Assembly: GCF_900217905.1 (NCBI RefSeq)
Contig: NZ_OBMO01000006.1
Coordinates: forward strand, 1 to 64,000
Length of the DNA stretch: 64,000 nt
Origin: Alloalcanivorax xenomutans
GTDB lineage: Bacteria; Pseudomonadota; Gammaproteobacteria; Pseudomonadales; Alcanivoracaceae
Reading direction: 5' to 3'
The position numbers and the translations under genes are program-made. The notes beneath the pieces were generated by a model that was given only the letters and a program-made list of their open reading frames with translations, made no database searches and was not told where the DNA came from. Shown here piece after piece: positions 52,144 to 61,601 of the stretch; position 1 is the stretch's first letter; each line of letters opens with the position of its first letter.

Positions 52144-53337
52144 GTGGAAGCCGATTTTCAGCGTATTCGCCGTTTGCCGCCTTATGTCTTCAATATCGTT
52201 GGAGAGCTGAAGAAAGCGGCGCGAGCGCGGGGCGAGGACATCATCGATTTCGGCATGGGCAATCCGGACCAGCCGACTCCGCCGCACATCGTGGAAAAAC
52301 TGGTGGAAACCGTGCAGCGCGGCGATACCCACCGTTATTCCCAGTCCCGTGGTATTCCCCGTTTGCGCAAGGCGATCACCGATTGGTACCAGCGCCGCTA
52401 CAGCGTGGAGCTGGACCCGGAATCCGAGGCTATCGTCACCATCGGCTCCAAGGAAGGGCTGTCGCATCTGGCGCTGGCCACCATGGGCCCCGGTGACACC
52501 GTGATGGTGCCCAATCCCAGTTATCCGATCCACCCCTATGGCTTTGTCATCGCCAACGCCGATATCCGTCACGTGCCGCTGGTGCCGGGTGTGGACTTCT
52601 TCGAGGAACTGGTACGCGCGATCAAGGAAGCCTGGCCGAAGCCGAAGATGCTGGTGCTGAATTTCCCCGGCAACCCCACCGGTCAGTGCGTGGATCTGGA
52701 CTTCTTCGAGAAGGTGGTGGCGATCGCCCGGGAATACGGTATTTGGGTGGTGCACGATATCGCCTATGCCGATATCGTTTTCGATGGCTACGAGGCGCCG
52801 TCGATCCTGCAGGTGGAAGGCGCCCGCGACGTGGCGGTGGAATTCTTCTCCCTGTCTAAGAGCTACAATATGCCGGGCTGGCGGGTCGGCTTCTGCTGCG
52901 GCAACAAGGAGCTGATTCACGCTCTGGCGCGCATCAAGTCCTATCTGGATTACGGCACTTTCACGCCGATTCAGGTGGCCGCTATCGCCGCTCTGGAAGG
53001 CGATCAGAGCTGTGTCTCCGAAATTCGCGATCTGTACCTGAAACGCCGTGACGTACTCTGCGACGGCCTCAACGACCTGGGCTGGACGGTGGAAAAGCCC
53101 CGCGCCACCATGTTCGTCTGGGCCCGGATTCCGGAACCTTACCGGGCGCTGGGGTCGCTGGAGTTCTCCAAAAAGCTGCTGTCGGAGGCCGGTGTGGCGG
53201 TCTCTCCGGGCGTTGGCTTCGGCGAATACGGCGATGACCATGTGCGGTTCGCCCTGATTGAAAATGAGCAACGTACCCGTCAGGCGCTGCGAGGCATCAA
53301 GAAGATGTTCCGCGCCGATGGGCTGATCGCGGGCTGA
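52144..53337 (+). CDS. alaC: pyridoxal-phosphate aminotransferase (AlaC-like)
   Basis: A 397-residue fold-type I aminotransferase. NPTG (177-180), Asp in HDIAYADI and the Schiff-base Lys239 ([15 protein letters not shown]) are present. The sequence resembles AlaC/valine-pyruvate-type enzymes that make alanine from pyruvate and glutamate. I chose GTG 52144, nine bases after AAGGA; a frame to 52039 would cover the hairpin. It immediately precedes hom in this organism, which fits amino-acid biosynthesis. Confidence 0.88.
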   Translation: MEADFQRIRRLPPYVFNIVGELKKAARARGEDIIDFGMGNPDQPTPPHIVEKLVETVQRGDTHRYSQSRGIPRLRKAITDWYQRRYSVELDPESEAIVTIGSKEGLSHLALATMGPGDTVMVPNPSYPIHPYGFVIANADIRHVPLVPGVDFFEELVRAIKEAWPKPKMLVLNFPGNPTGQCVDLDFFEKVVAIAREYGIWVVHDIAYADIVFDGYEAPSILQVEGARDVAVEFFSLSKSYNMPGWRVGFCCGNKELIHALARIKSYLDYGTFTPIQVAAIAALEGDQSCVSEIRDLYLKRRDVLCDGLNDLGWTVEKPRATMFVWARIPEPYRALGSLEFSKKLLSEAGVAVSPGVGFGEYGDDHVRFALIENEQRTRQALRGIKKMFRADGLIAG

Positions 53338-53397
53338 CGCCGTTGGCCCCCGTGCATTACACGCACCCTGGATTACACCTATTCTGGAGAGGACCAA

Positions 53398-54699
53398 GTG
53401 AAGTCGATTAAGGTTGGGATCGCTGGCCTGGGCACGGTGGGCTCAGGCACCGTCAATGTACTCAAGCGCAACGCGGGGGAAATTGCCCGGCGCGTGGGTC
53501 AGCCCATTGAGATCGCTCACATTGGTGCGCGGCGTGATAATCCCGCCTGCGACATTACCGGTATCCGGGTGTCCCGGGATGTGTTCGACGTCGCCAACGA
53601 CCCGGACGTGGACATCCTGGTGGAACTGATCGGCGGCACCGACGTCGCCCGCGAGCTGGTGCTCACCGCCATCGGTAACGGCAAACACATCGTCACCGCC
53701 AACAAGGCGCTGATCGCCGAGCACGGCAACGAGATTTTCCTCGCCGCCCAGGAACACGGCGTGGACGTGGCTTTTGAAGCGGCGGTGGCCGGCGGTATCC
53801 CGATCCTGAAGGCGCTGGGCGAAGGTCTGGCCGCCAACCACATCAACTGGGTGGCGGGCATCATCAATGGCACCGGTAACTACATCCTCACCGAAATGGA
53901 GCAGGGCGCGCGCGGCTTCGATGAAGTGCTGGCGGAAGCCCAGGCACTCGGTTACGCGGAAGCCGACCCCACTTTCGATGTGGAAGGTGTGGACGCCGCC
54001 CACAAGCTCACCATTCTGGCCTCCATCGCCTTCGGTATCCCGCTGCAGTTCTCCAAGGTCTATATGGAGGGCATCAGCCGTATCACCATCGAGGACGTCA
54101 ACAGCGCCGCCCAGTTCGGCTACCGCATCAAACACCTGGGGATCGCCAAGGACACCGGCAACGGTATTGAACTGCGCGTGCATCCCACGCTGATCCCGCA
54201 GGAAATCATGTTGGCGGCGGTGAACGGCGTGATGAACGCGGTAATGATCGATGGCGACGCGGTCGGCCCCACCCTGTATTACGGCGCCGGCGCCGGCGCC
54301 GAGCCCACCGCCTCGGCGGTGGTGGCGGATATCATCGAGCTGGGCCGTGAACTGACCGTGGATCACCACGAACGGGTGCCTTATCTGGGCTTCCACACCG
54401 ACCAGATGTCCGACGAGCCGGTGTTGACCATCGAGGATATCTCCTGTGGTTACTACCTGCGTTTGCATGTCCAGGACAAGGCCGGCGTGCTGGCGGATGT
54501 GACCCGCATTCTCAGCGACAATCGCATCAGCATCGAGGCCATGGTGCAGAAGGAAGTGGACGAAGGGCTGGTGCCCATCGTCATCCTGACCCACCGGGTG
54601 CGCGAGGGTGACATGAACGAAGCGCTCAAGCGAATCGCTGCCCTGGACACCGTGGATAACGATATAATGCGTATTCGCGTGGAAACGCTGGACGCTTGA
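53398..54699 (+). CDS. hom: homoserine dehydrogenase
   Basis: A 433-residue enzyme that reduces aspartate semialdehyde to homoserine. The NAD(P) site GLGTVGSGTV, the catalytic core (VAGIINGTGNYILTEM, and the Lys in EGVDAAHKLTILASIAFG) and a C-terminal ACT domain (YYLRLHVQDKAGVLADVTRI) are all present. The ACT domain implies threonine feedback. Start GTG 53398 follows GAGAGGA. It is followed by thrC 68 bp downstream. Confidence 0.95.
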   Translation: MKSIKVGIAGLGTVGSGTVNVLKRNAGEIARRVGQPIEIAHIGARRDNPACDITGIRVSRDVFDVANDPDVDILVELIGGTDVARELVLTAIGNGKHIVTANKALIAEHGNEIFLAAQEHGVDVAFEAAVAGGIPILKALGEGLAANHINWVAGIINGTGNYILTEMEQGARGFDEVLAEAQALGYAEADPTFDVEGVDAAHKLTILASIAFGIPLQFSKVYMEGISRITIEDVNSAAQFGYRIKHLGIAKDTGNGIELRVHPTLIPQEIMLAAVNGVMNAVMIDGDAVGPTLYYGAGAGAEPTASAVVADIIELGRELTVDHHERVPYLGFHTDQMSDEPVLTIEDISCGYYLRLHVQDKAGVLADVTRILSDNRISIEAMVQKEVDEGLVPIVILTHRVREGDMNEALKRIAALDTVDNDIMRIRVETLDA

Positions 54700-54767
54700 A
54701 AAGACGACACGATTAATACCCGTGGGGCCCGTATCCGGGCCTCCACACCAGAAGCAGAGACAATGCC

Positions 54768-55862
54768 ATGCCATTCCGTGACCGCTACACAGGCCTGATC
54801 AACCGTTACCGCGACCACCTGCCGGTGAACGACGACACGCCGATCATCAGCCTGGGCGAAGGCAACACCCCGCTGATCCGGCTCAAGAATATTCCGCGCC
54901 TGCTCGGCAAGGACGTGGATATCTACGTCAAGTACGAGGGCCTGAACCCCACCGGATCCTTCAAGGATCGCGGCATGACCATGGCGGTGACCAAGGCGGT
55001 GGAAGAGGGCAGCAATGCCATCATCTGTGCCTCCACCGGCAATACCTCGGCGGCGGCGGCGGCCTACGCGGCCCGGGCCGGCATCTCCGCGTTCGTGTTG
55101 ATTCCGGAAGGCAAGATCGCCATGGGCAAGTTGGCCCAGGCGATGATGTACGGTGCCATGATCATGCAGATCCGCGGCAACTTCGACCAGGGCATGGAAC
55201 TGGTCAAGCAGGTGGCCGAGAAAGCGCCGGTCACCATTGTCAACTCGGTGAACCCGTTCCGTCTGCAGGGGCAGAAAACCGCGGCTTTCGAGATCGTCGA
55301 GGAACTGGGCCGGGCCCCGGATTACCACTGCCTGCCGGTGGGCAACGCGGGCAATATTTCCGCCTACTGGATGGGCTACAGCGAATACCACAAAGCCGGT
55401 ATCGCCGGCAGCGTGCCGCGCATGGTCGGCTACCAGGCGGCGGGCGCGGCGCCGTTCCTGCGGGGCGCGGCGGTGGAGAACCCGGAAACCGTGGCCACCG
55501 CCATCCGTATCGGTAACCCGCAGTCCTGGGACAAAGCCTGGACCGCGCAGAAGGATTCCGAAGGCTGGTTCGATGAACTGACCGATGAGGAAATCCTGGC
55601 CGCGCAAAAACTGCTGGCGCAAAAAGAAGGGGTGTTCTGCGAACCGGCTTCCGCCGCTTCCATTGGTGGCGCCATGCGTGACATCAAGGCTGGCAAGATC
55701 GCCGAAGGCAGCACCATCGTCTGCACCCTGACGGGAAACGGACTCAAGGATCCGGACACCGCCATCGCGCAATGTCAGCAGGAACTGTCTTCCGGCGCCC
55801 GTATGGTGACCATCGATGCCGAGCTGGACGCGGTGAAGAAAGCTATTCTGGACAATCTGTAA
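54768..55862 (+). CDS. thrC: threonine synthase
   Basis: A 364-residue PLP enzyme converting O-phosphohomoserine to threonine. The PLP Lys66 lies in [23 protein letters not shown] and [11 protein letters not shown] are further active-site regions. This is the shorter (about 360-residue) clade found in pseudomonads and Gram-positive bacteria rather than the E. coli long type. It is the last gene of the hom-thrC unit and ends before a strong terminator. Confidence 0.95.
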   Translation: MPFRDRYTGLINRYRDHLPVNDDTPIISLGEGNTPLIRLKNIPRLLGKDVDIYVKYEGLNPTGSFKDRGMTMAVTKAVEEGSNAIICASTGNTSAAAAAYAARAGISAFVLIPEGKIAMGKLAQAMMYGAMIMQIRGNFDQGMELVKQVAEKAPVTIVNSVNPFRLQGQKTAAFEIVEELGRAPDYHCLPVGNAGNISAYWMGYSEYHKAGIAGSVPRMVGYQAAGAAPFLRGAAVENPETVATAIRIGNPQSWDKAWTAQKDSEGWFDELTDEEILAAQKLLAQKEGVFCEPASAASIGGAMRDIKAGKIAEGSTIVCTLTGNGLKDPDTAIAQCQQELSSGARMVTIDAELDAVKKAILDNL

Positions 55863-55872
55863 TCCTCAATTG

Positions 55873-55905
55873 AAGCGGCCACGACACCATTCGTGGCCGC
55901 TTTTT
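55873..55905 (+). terminator. intrinsic terminator after thrC
   Basis: AAGCGGCCACGA (55873-55884) and TCGTGGCCGCTT (55891-55902) form a perfect 12-bp stem with loop CACCAT, followed by TTTC. Rho-independent termination is very likely. Confidence 0.9.
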
Positions 55906-55912
55906 CTTGTTC

Positions 55913-55940
55913 TTACCGGGCGGTTTTCGCGGCCCGGTAA
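55913..55940 (+). other. second hairpin downstream of thrC
   Basis: TTACCGGGC (55913-55921) and GCCCGGTAA (55932-55940) form a perfect 9-bp stem with a ten-base loop. It is 11 bases after the thrC terminator. The sequence up to the porin gene (start 56123) otherwise holds only its promoter and leader; I see no gene there. Confidence 0.5.
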
Positions 55941-56122
55941 AACACTCCTGACGTGACCCCACCTGTTTGGTTGTGATACACCCTTAGGGTGAGCGCGTCC
56001 TGTTCGCCGTTTCCATGCCGACGCCGAGCGAGGCGACGGGCACGTCATAATCCGAAAAAGCGGGCAGCAAGGAACGAAACCTTACTTCAATGAAAAGTTC
56101 TGACTCGACTGGGGAGAAGCCG

Positions 56123-57259
56123 ATGGCAGACAATAAGCGGGCTCTACCGGCCCTGGCGCTGGGCGCCGTATCCTCTTTGTTTCTGGTACAAAATGCGCAG
56201 GCGGGTGCTGAGCTCAGCGCCGGCGTCTGGTGGGTGTACCAGTACGTGGATAAATCCGATTTTGGCGGTCCCAATTCCGCCTTCGACGCGGACCTGGACC
56301 GGGAAACCGGCGGTAATTTCGCCGACCCGGCGTTCATTCTCTACGCCGATGACGACGGTGGTTACGGCCCCTGGCGTTTCAGCGCCGAAGCCCGTATCGG
56401 CAGAGGCTCCTTCACCGACGTCAACAACAACAGCAGTGGCGATACCTTCGCCATGCACAAAGCCTGGATTGGTTATGAGTTCAACGACCATACCTTGCTC
56501 AAAGTCGGTAAGAGCCAGGTGCCGTTCGGCTGGAAAACGGTGAACTTCTGGCCTGGAGACGGTCTTCAGGGCGGTTACGGCGATCAGATGGATGTCGGTT
56601 TCAAACTCAGCGGCGACGCCGGTGACTTCCACTATGACGCCGCCTATTACCACCAGGACGACTGGGGCGAGGACAGCACCGACACTCTGGATGACAACGG
56701 GCACTGGGGTACCAGCGACAGTTACCGCAAGCTGAAAACCGGCGTGCTGAATCTGGACTGGCGCTTCCAGGAAGGCCATACCGTGGGGGCCTCGGTGCAA
56801 TATGGGCGGATGCAGGACCTCACCGCGGACACCGCTTCCGGGCGCAAGGCCGACGGCGAGCACGTGGCCTATGATCTGCACTACCTGTACCAGCGTGGGC
56901 CCTGGAGCTTCAAATACCGCTTTGTCGACGCCCGCCGAGACTTTGGTGGTCTCGATGCCTTCCTGGCCTCCGACGCCGCGCCCGCGGATGAGGAAGTGAA
57001 AACCCAGCGGCACGTGGCCGAGGTGATGTATCAGAACCGCAACTGGGCATATTACCTGGACGGCGGCGTGGCCAGCACAGATACACGTAACAATGATGCC
57101 GGCGATGTACAGTTTTACGCTCCGGGTATTCGCTACAAGTACGGCCCCGGCTGGCTCTATCTGGAATACCTGTGGTCCGACGGCGACATCGACGCCAACG
57201 GTGATGTCTACGAAGGTAATTTCAACGCCGTTTATGTGGCGTTCGATTTTTACTTCTAA
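56123..57259 (+). CDS. outer-membrane beta-barrel porin-like protein
   Basis: A 378-residue exported protein with a signal peptide (MADNKRALPALALGAVSSLF, cleaved near QAGAEL). Alternating aromatic strands, aspartate-rich loops and the C-terminal sequence ending FDFYF (terminal Phe) are typical of outer-membrane barrels. The YDLHYLYQRG and KVGKSQVPFGW-type strands resemble porins of the phosphate-selective OprO/OprP type. I chose ATG 56123 because GGAGA lies six bases upstream. The substrate is not predictable. Confidence 0.82.
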   Translation: MADNKRALPALALGAVSSLFLVQNAQAGAELSAGVWWVYQYVDKSDFGGPNSAFDADLDRETGGNFADPAFILYADDDGGYGPWRFSAEARIGRGSFTDVNNNSSGDTFAMHKAWIGYEFNDHTLLKVGKSQVPFGWKTVNFWPGDGLQGGYGDQMDVGFKLSGDAGDFHYDAAYYHQDDWGEDSTDTLDDNGHWGTSDSYRKLKTGVLNLDWRFQEGHTVGASVQYGRMQDLTADTASGRKADGEHVAYDLHYLYQRGPWSFKYRFVDARRDFGGLDAFLASDAAPADEEVKTQRHVAEVMYQNRNWAYYLDGGVASTDTRNNDAGDVQFYAPGIRYKYGPGWLYLEYLWSDGDIDANGDVYEGNFNAVYVAFDFYF

Positions 57260-57263
57260 GCAA

Positions 57264-57277
57264 GCTCCTACAGCGGC
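57264..57277 (-). repeat. partial REP-like core
   Basis: GCTCCTACAGCGGC matches one arm of the REP-like repeat seen complete at 26711-26791 and 59487-59563. It lies in the short space after the porin stop; no second arm is visible. Confidence 0.4.
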
Positions 57278-57312
57278 TTCGTAGTCCTGTCTGTGGCGGA
57301 TTCCGATAACAG

Positions 57313-58548
57313 TCAGGCCGTATGCCGGTTGATCGCCATCTGCAACTTCAACAGGGCCGGGAAATGCCGGCCCAGCGCGGCCTTGCCGGTGGTCAGCAGG
57401 GCGCCGGAAAGATCCCGGTCCCGATCCGCCCAGCAGTAAATGCTGATGAAACCCAAATGGCCGAAGGCGTTGCTGGTGCCCGGCCCGTACAGGCTCAGGG
57501 CACGGGCGCCGAGCATGAAACCAGGCGAGAACGTCAGCGGTACCATCAAGGTACGATCCAGGCGGCCTCCCTTGGTGGCGGCCCGGCCCGTGGCGAAGCG
57601 CACGGTTTCCGGACGGAATAATTGCTGGTCCTGATAGCGGCCATCGTCCAGCAGCATCTGGAAGAAGCGGCAGGCCTCCTCGGCGGTGGCGTACAGGTTG
57701 CCGGCGGGGATGGTGGCGTCGAGAAAACGGGGATCGTTGGAGAGGCCCACCACTTCCTCCAGCGGTGCGCCCACGGCGTGAGTGAGAAAGGCGTTTACCG
57801 GCGGCAATTGCAGTCCGGTGACGGCGTTTTCCGCCGGTGCCACCGCCGGCTCCCGCAGACCATAGGTGAAATAACGCATCCCCATCGGCCGCCGGATCAC
57901 CCGGTCCAGCAGGGCATCGATGCTCTCCCCGGTGACACGCCGGATGACCTCGCCAAGCACGAAGCCGGCGGTGATCGCGTGATAAGCCTGCTGACGCCCG
58001 GGGTTTTCCGGCTTGGCACGGCACAGCAAGGTCATGATCCGCTCATAGTCGAACAGGTCCTCCGCCGCCACCGGCTCGTGGATGCGCGGCACCCCGGCAC
58101 GATGGGTCAGCACGTGCATCAGGGTGGTCCGGTGCTTGCCCATGGCCCCGTATTCGGGGATGTAATGGCACACTGGCCGGTCCAGATCCAGTTCCCCCCG
58201 TTCCGCCAGATGATGCACCAGCATGGCGGTGACCGCCTTGGAGGCGGAAAACAGGCAAATCGGAGTGTCGGTGGTGAGCAGGCGCTGTTGGCCGGCATCG
58301 GCGTAGCCGAGGGTGCGATCCAGAAAAACCTGTCCACGACGGCGCAGGCAAAGGGCGATGGCGGGGTTCATGCCGGTGCGGTAGAGCCCGCGGACGTGGC
58401 GCCAGATGGTGGCGACCTGTTGCGGACGCAGCCCGGCCTCGGCGGCGGCGCACTCGTCGCCCCGGTCGGTGACCGGCGTCAGATGACGGGGAACGGTGAC
58501 GGCGCTGGCATTGAAACCGGCGGGAAGGGAAAGGCTGGTCATGGTCAT
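57313..58548 (-). CDS. serine beta-lactamase-like hydrolase (family VIII-type esterase)
   Basis: A 411-residue beta-lactamase/penicillin-binding-protein-like hydrolase. The SxxK motif is Ser101-Ala-Ser-Lys104 (CLFSASKAVTAML), and a YHA tyrosine motif (QQAYHAITAGFVLGE) follows. No signal peptide is seen, so a cytoplasmic esterase (EstB-like) is more likely than a beta-lactamase. It is divergent from the Mpo1-like gene. The substrate is unknown. Confidence 0.85.
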   Translation of the reverse strand: MTMTSLSLPAGFNASAVTVPRHLTPVTDRGDECAAAEAGLRPQQVATIWRHVRGLYRTGMNPAIALCLRRRGQVFLDRTLGYADAGQQRLLTTDTPICLFSASKAVTAMLVHHLAERGELDLDRPVCHYIPEYGAMGKHRTTLMHVLTHRAGVPRIHEPVAAEDLFDYERIMTLLCRAKPENPGRQQAYHAITAGFVLGEVIRRVTGESIDALLDRVIRRPMGMRYFTYGLREPAVAPAENAVTGLQLPPVNAFLTHAVGAPLEEVVGLSNDPRFLDATIPAGNLYATAEEACRFFQMLLDDGRYQDQQLFRPETVRFATGRAATKGGRLDRTLMVPLTFSPGFMLGARALSLYGPGTSNAFGHLGFISIYCWADRDRDLSGALLTTGKAALGRHFPALLKLQMAINRHTA

Positions 58549-58698
58549 TGATCCATCTCGCGGATGGCCCGATCAGGGCTGTTGTTTGTGCCCGGGTATG
58601 GTGGACAATGGCGGTACCAGATGGCTTGGCGCCGCTGCCCTGGGCCGATGACCCCAGGGCCACCAGCGGTGTCGGGCGCAACGGAACAGGTGGACGTT

Positions 58699-59016
58699 AT
58701 GACGACGGTAAAGCAATCTGATTTCCAGAGCTTCGCGGAGTTCTACCCCTACTATTTGCAGGAGCACACCAACCCGACCTGCCGGCGCCTGCATTTCATC
58801 GGTACGCTGTGTCTGTTCGCGGTGTTGTTCGGTGTTCTGATTTCCGGTAACTGGTGGGGGTTGTTGCTGTTGCCGGTGGTCGGTTACGGCTTTGCCTGGG
58901 TGGGGCATTTCTTCTTCGAGAAGAATCGGCCCGCCACCTTCAAGCATCCGTGGTACAGCCTGGCCGGTGATTTTGTCATGTTCAAGGATATCCTGACCGG
59001 GCGTATTCGCTGGTGA
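58699..59016 (+). CDS. Mpo1-like (DUF962) membrane protein
   Basis: A 105-residue protein, MTTVKQSDFQSFAEFYPYYL..., with the DUF962/Mpo1 pattern: HTNPTCRRLHFIGT, two central membrane helices and GHFFFEKNRPATFKHPWYSL. Yeast Mpo1 is a dioxygenase in phytosphingosine alpha-oxidation; the bacterial role is unknown. The His-containing segments could bind iron. ATG 58699 lacks a strong ribosome site. Its stop overlaps the following haemoglobin gene's GTG. Confidence 0.85.
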   Translation: MTTVKQSDFQSFAEFYPYYLQEHTNPTCRRLHFIGTLCLFAVLFGVLISGNWWGLLLLPVVGYGFAWVGHFFFEKNRPATFKHPWYSLAGDFVMFKDILTGRIRW

Positions 59017-59453
59017 GTGAACGGCAACGGGTACGGCTTTTTCAGCCCGGTGCCGCCGGGCATCGCTCCAAGTCCGGGCGGCCCGATCTGGATAGTCCGG
59101 AACAAATTGATCGCATGGTCTCGCTGTTCTATCAGCGGATTCTTGAGGATCCGTTGTTGGCGCCGGTTTTTCTCGAGGTGGCGCGCATCGATCTCGATGA
59201 GCACCTGCCGCTGATCGCTGCTTTCTGGAAGAAACTGTTGCTTGGCGATGACCGTTATAATCGGCATATGATGGCCAAACACCGGGCGGTGGACGACAAG
59301 ATGCCGCTCACCGGCGCCCATCATGAGCGCTGGCTGGGGTTGTTCATGGCCAATCTGGACCAGCACTTCGAAGGGCCCCATACCGACCGTGCAAGGCAAC
59401 TGGCCGCGCGCATCATCGACAATCTCTACGAGCAGCTGTCACAGCGCCGTTGA
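59013..59453 (+). CDS. group III truncated haemoglobin
   Basis: A 146-residue protein with the 2-on-2 globin fold. The region IDRMVSLFYQRILEDPLLAP and the later MMAKHRAVDDKMPLTGAHHERWL (proximal His area) match trHbIII proteins, which bind oxygen or NO. It has about 25 extra N-terminal residues. Start GTG 59013 overlaps the Mpo1-like gene's stop (GTGA), so the two are co-translated. A joint role in oxygen-dependent lipid chemistry is only an idea. Confidence 0.83.
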   Translation: MSERQRVRLFQPGAAGHRSKSGRPDLDSPEQIDRMVSLFYQRILEDPLLAPVFLEVARIDLDEHLPLIAAFWKKLLLGDDRYNRHMMAKHRAVDDKMPLTGAHHERWLGLFMANLDQHFEGPHTDRARQLAARIIDNLYEQLSQRR

Positions 59454-59486
59454 GGCGTTTCCTCTTTCCTCAGCCTTGACTCCGAA

Positions 59487-59563
59487 CCGCTGTGGAAGCT
59501 TGCTTGCAAGCGAATCTTTTGCCCCAAGAATCCATTCGCTTGCAAGCAAGCTTCCCACAGCGG
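59487..59563. repeat. REP-like hairpin after the haemoglobin gene
   Basis: The arms 59487-59515 and 59534-59563 are inverted copies of about 30 bases differing by one inserted base, bounded by CCGCTGTGG and CCACAGCGG. The loop is 18 bases. It is the same family as 26711-26791 and lies between convergent genes. Confidence 0.75.
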
Positions 59564-59599
59564 CCTCGCGGAACCTATGTTGTATTCAGGCCCGCGCCG

Positions 59600-60799
59600 C
59601 TATCCCAGCACGCCCTCGTTCCGCAGCGCCTGGAACTCCGCCTCGGACAACCCCAGATCCTCACGTAATACCGCTTCAGTGTGAGTGCCGGCCTCACCGC
59701 CGGGCCAGCGGGTGCCGCCGGGGGTGCCGGCAAGGCGTGGCGTGAGGGCGGGGATACGCAGCGGTTTACCGTTGATTTCCACCTGTTGGAACAAGCCGCG
59801 TGCCTGGAAGTGCGGGTCGGCCATCATGTCGGCGGCGCTGTAAATCGGACCGCAAGGCACCCGGGCTTCCTCCAGCCGTGCCAGTACCCGGGGACTGTCC
59901 TGGCCGGCGCACCAGTCACCAATAATGGCGTCCAACTCTGCTTCGTGCTCCACCCGCCCCGGGTTGTGAGCCAGACGTGGATCATCGGCCAGGTCGTCAC
60001 GGTCCATGGCCTGCATCAGCCGTTTGAAGATGGAATCGCCATTGCCGCCGATGATGACGTACTTGCCATCGCCACAGCGGTAGGTATTGGTGGGGACAAT
60101 GCCGGTGACGGTGGAGCCGGACGGTTGGCGAACCAGACCGGCGCCATCGAATTCGGGGATCACCGCTTCCAGCAGATTGAACACCGACTCGTACAGGGCC
60201 ACATCCACCACCTGGCCCTGTTGGCTGCCGTGCCGTTCCAGCAAGGCCAGGGCGATGCCAAGAGCCGCGTGCAGGCCGGCGATGGTGTCGCCCAGGGACA
60301 GATTGGGCCGCACCGGGCGTTCGCCGGGAAAGCCGTTGACGTAGCGCAGCCCGCCGACCCCTTCGCACACCGAAGCGTAGCCGGGCTTGTCGGCGTAGGG
60401 CCCGTCCTGGCCATAGCCGGAAATTCGCGCGTACACCAGGCCGGGATTGCTTTGCTGGAAACGCTCCGGGCCCAGCCCCCAGGATTCCAGGGTGCCGGGG
60501 CGGAAATTCTCGATCAGCACATCGGCGCGGTCGATCAGCTGCCCGGCCAGTTGGCGGCCGCGGTCGGTCTTCAGATCCAGAGTGACCGAGCGCTTGTTGC
60601 GGCCCAGGCTGCGCCACCAGAACGAGGTGCCGGTGTCATCCAGGGATCGCCAGCGACGGATCGGGTCGCCGCCGGGAGGCTCCACCTTGATCACGTCAGC
60701 GCCAAAATAGGCGAGCAGCGTGCCGGCAAAAGGGCCGGCCAGCAATTGGCCCAGTTCCACCACGCGGATACCGGCCAGGGGCAGGGAACGTTCGCTCAT
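59600..60799 (-). CDS. class III (CaiB/BaiF) CoA-transferase family protein
   Basis: A 399-residue protein beginning MSERSLPLAGIRVVELGQLL, with GADVIKVEPPGGDPIRRW and RNKRSVTLDLKTDRG as family marks. At the position where many class III enzymes have the nucleophilic Asp, it reads VVDVALYESVF, with Glu after Tyr. The Asp may be that in VDV, or the enzyme may be an acyl-CoA racemase or transferase variant. It probably moves CoA between organic acids. The REP-like hairpin lies just downstream. Confidence 0.83.
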   Translation of the reverse strand: MSERSLPLAGIRVVELGQLLAGPFAGTLLAYFGADVIKVEPPGGDPIRRWRSLDDTGTSFWWRSLGRNKRSVTLDLKTDRGRQLAGQLIDRADVLIENFRPGTLESWGLGPERFQQSNPGLVYARISGYGQDGPYADKPGYASVCEGVGGLRYVNGFPGERPVRPNLSLGDTIAGLHAALGIALALLERHGSQQGQVVDVALYESVFNLLEAVIPEFDGAGLVRQPSGSTVTGIVPTNTYRCGDGKYVIIGGNGDSIFKRLMQAMDRDDLADDPRLAHNPGRVEHEAELDAIIGDWCAGQDSPRVLARLEEARVPCGPIYSAADMMADPHFQARGLFQQVEINGKPLRIPALTPRLAGTPGGTRWPGGEAGTHTEAVLREDLGLSEAEFQALRNEGVLG

Positions 60800-60896
60800 C
60801 GGGTCTTCCTTCGTTATCTGAGCGCATTGTGCCCGACGGAACGGGCACAGGCGAACCCCGTGCTACAATCGCGCTTCGCCAACAACAGGAGTCCCC

Positions 60897-61601
60897 ATGA
60901 CCCCGGAACGCTATCGCCGGTTGCTGGATACATTGGATCGCCGCCAGCCGGATCTCACCGTGATCATGGAAGGGGTGCACAAACCCCATAATATCGCCGC
61001 CGTGGTGCGCACCTGCGACGCCGTCGGCATTCTCGACGTGCACGCCGTGCTGCCGGAAAATCGCGCCAAAGTAGCGGCGGGCACCGCCATGGGGTCACAG
61101 CGCTGGATCAATCTGCACAAGCATAACGACGGGGTGGCCGCCATCGAACAGGTGCGCGCCCAGGGCATGCAGGTGCTGGCCGCCCACTTTTCCGATACCG
61201 CGCTGCCATACCGCGAAGTGGATTTCACCAAGCCCACGGCGTTATTGCTGGGCACCGAGCGCTTCGGTGTCAGCGAAGCCGCCGGCGCCGCCGTGGACGG
61301 CCATGTGATCGTGCCGATGATGGGCATGGTGGCGTCGTTCAATGTCAGCGTGGCGGCGGCGATTATCCTGTCCGAAGCCTGCGAACAGCGGCGCGCGGCA
61401 GGATTCTACGATCGCCCCCGGCTGGACCCGGAAACCTACCGGCATACGTTGTTCCGCTGGGCGCACCCAAAACTGGCGGGCTATTGTGATCGCTATGGCC
61501 TGCCTTATCCGGAATTGAATGACAGCGGCGAAGTACGTCATGCCACGCGATTCAACGCGGAACTGGCCGCCGCCAAGGCGCGGCAGGAAGCGGTGTCGTG
61601 A
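60897..61601 (+). CDS. trmH: tRNA (guanosine18-2'-O)-methyltransferase
   Basis: A 234-residue SpoU-type SPOUT methyltransferase that makes Gm18 in the tRNA D-loop. LLGTERFGVSEAA and IVPMMGMVASFNVSVAAAII are the SAM-binding knot motifs, and HKPHNIAAVVRTCDAVGI is the first motif. A TACAAT -10-like box lies at 60864-60869. The stop overlaps the downstream methyltransferase gene's GTG. Confidence 0.92.
   Translation: MTPERYRRLLDTLDRRQPDLTVIMEGVHKPHNIAAVVRTCDAVGILDVHAVLPENRAKVAAGTAMGSQRWINLHKHNDGVAAIEQVRAQGMQVLAAHFSDTALPYREVDFTKPTALLLGTERFGVSEAAGAAVDGHVIVPMMGMVASFNVSVAAAIILSEACEQRRAAGFYDRPRLDPETYRHTLFRWAHPKLAGYCDRYGLPYPELNDSGEVRHATRFNAELAAAKARQEAVS

Noticed and set aside
56144-58024. 626-codon open frame on the reverse strand across the porin and esterase
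   Set aside because: It spans a clear gene boundary, has no ribosome site or domain, and is opposite a signal-peptide-bearing barrel protein and out of frame with the esterase.
57313-58548. Antibiotic-resistance beta-lactamase
   Set aside because: It has SxxK and YHA-type motifs but no signal peptide or clear KTG-type motif in the usual context. The cytoplasmic esterase family VIII is a better fit.
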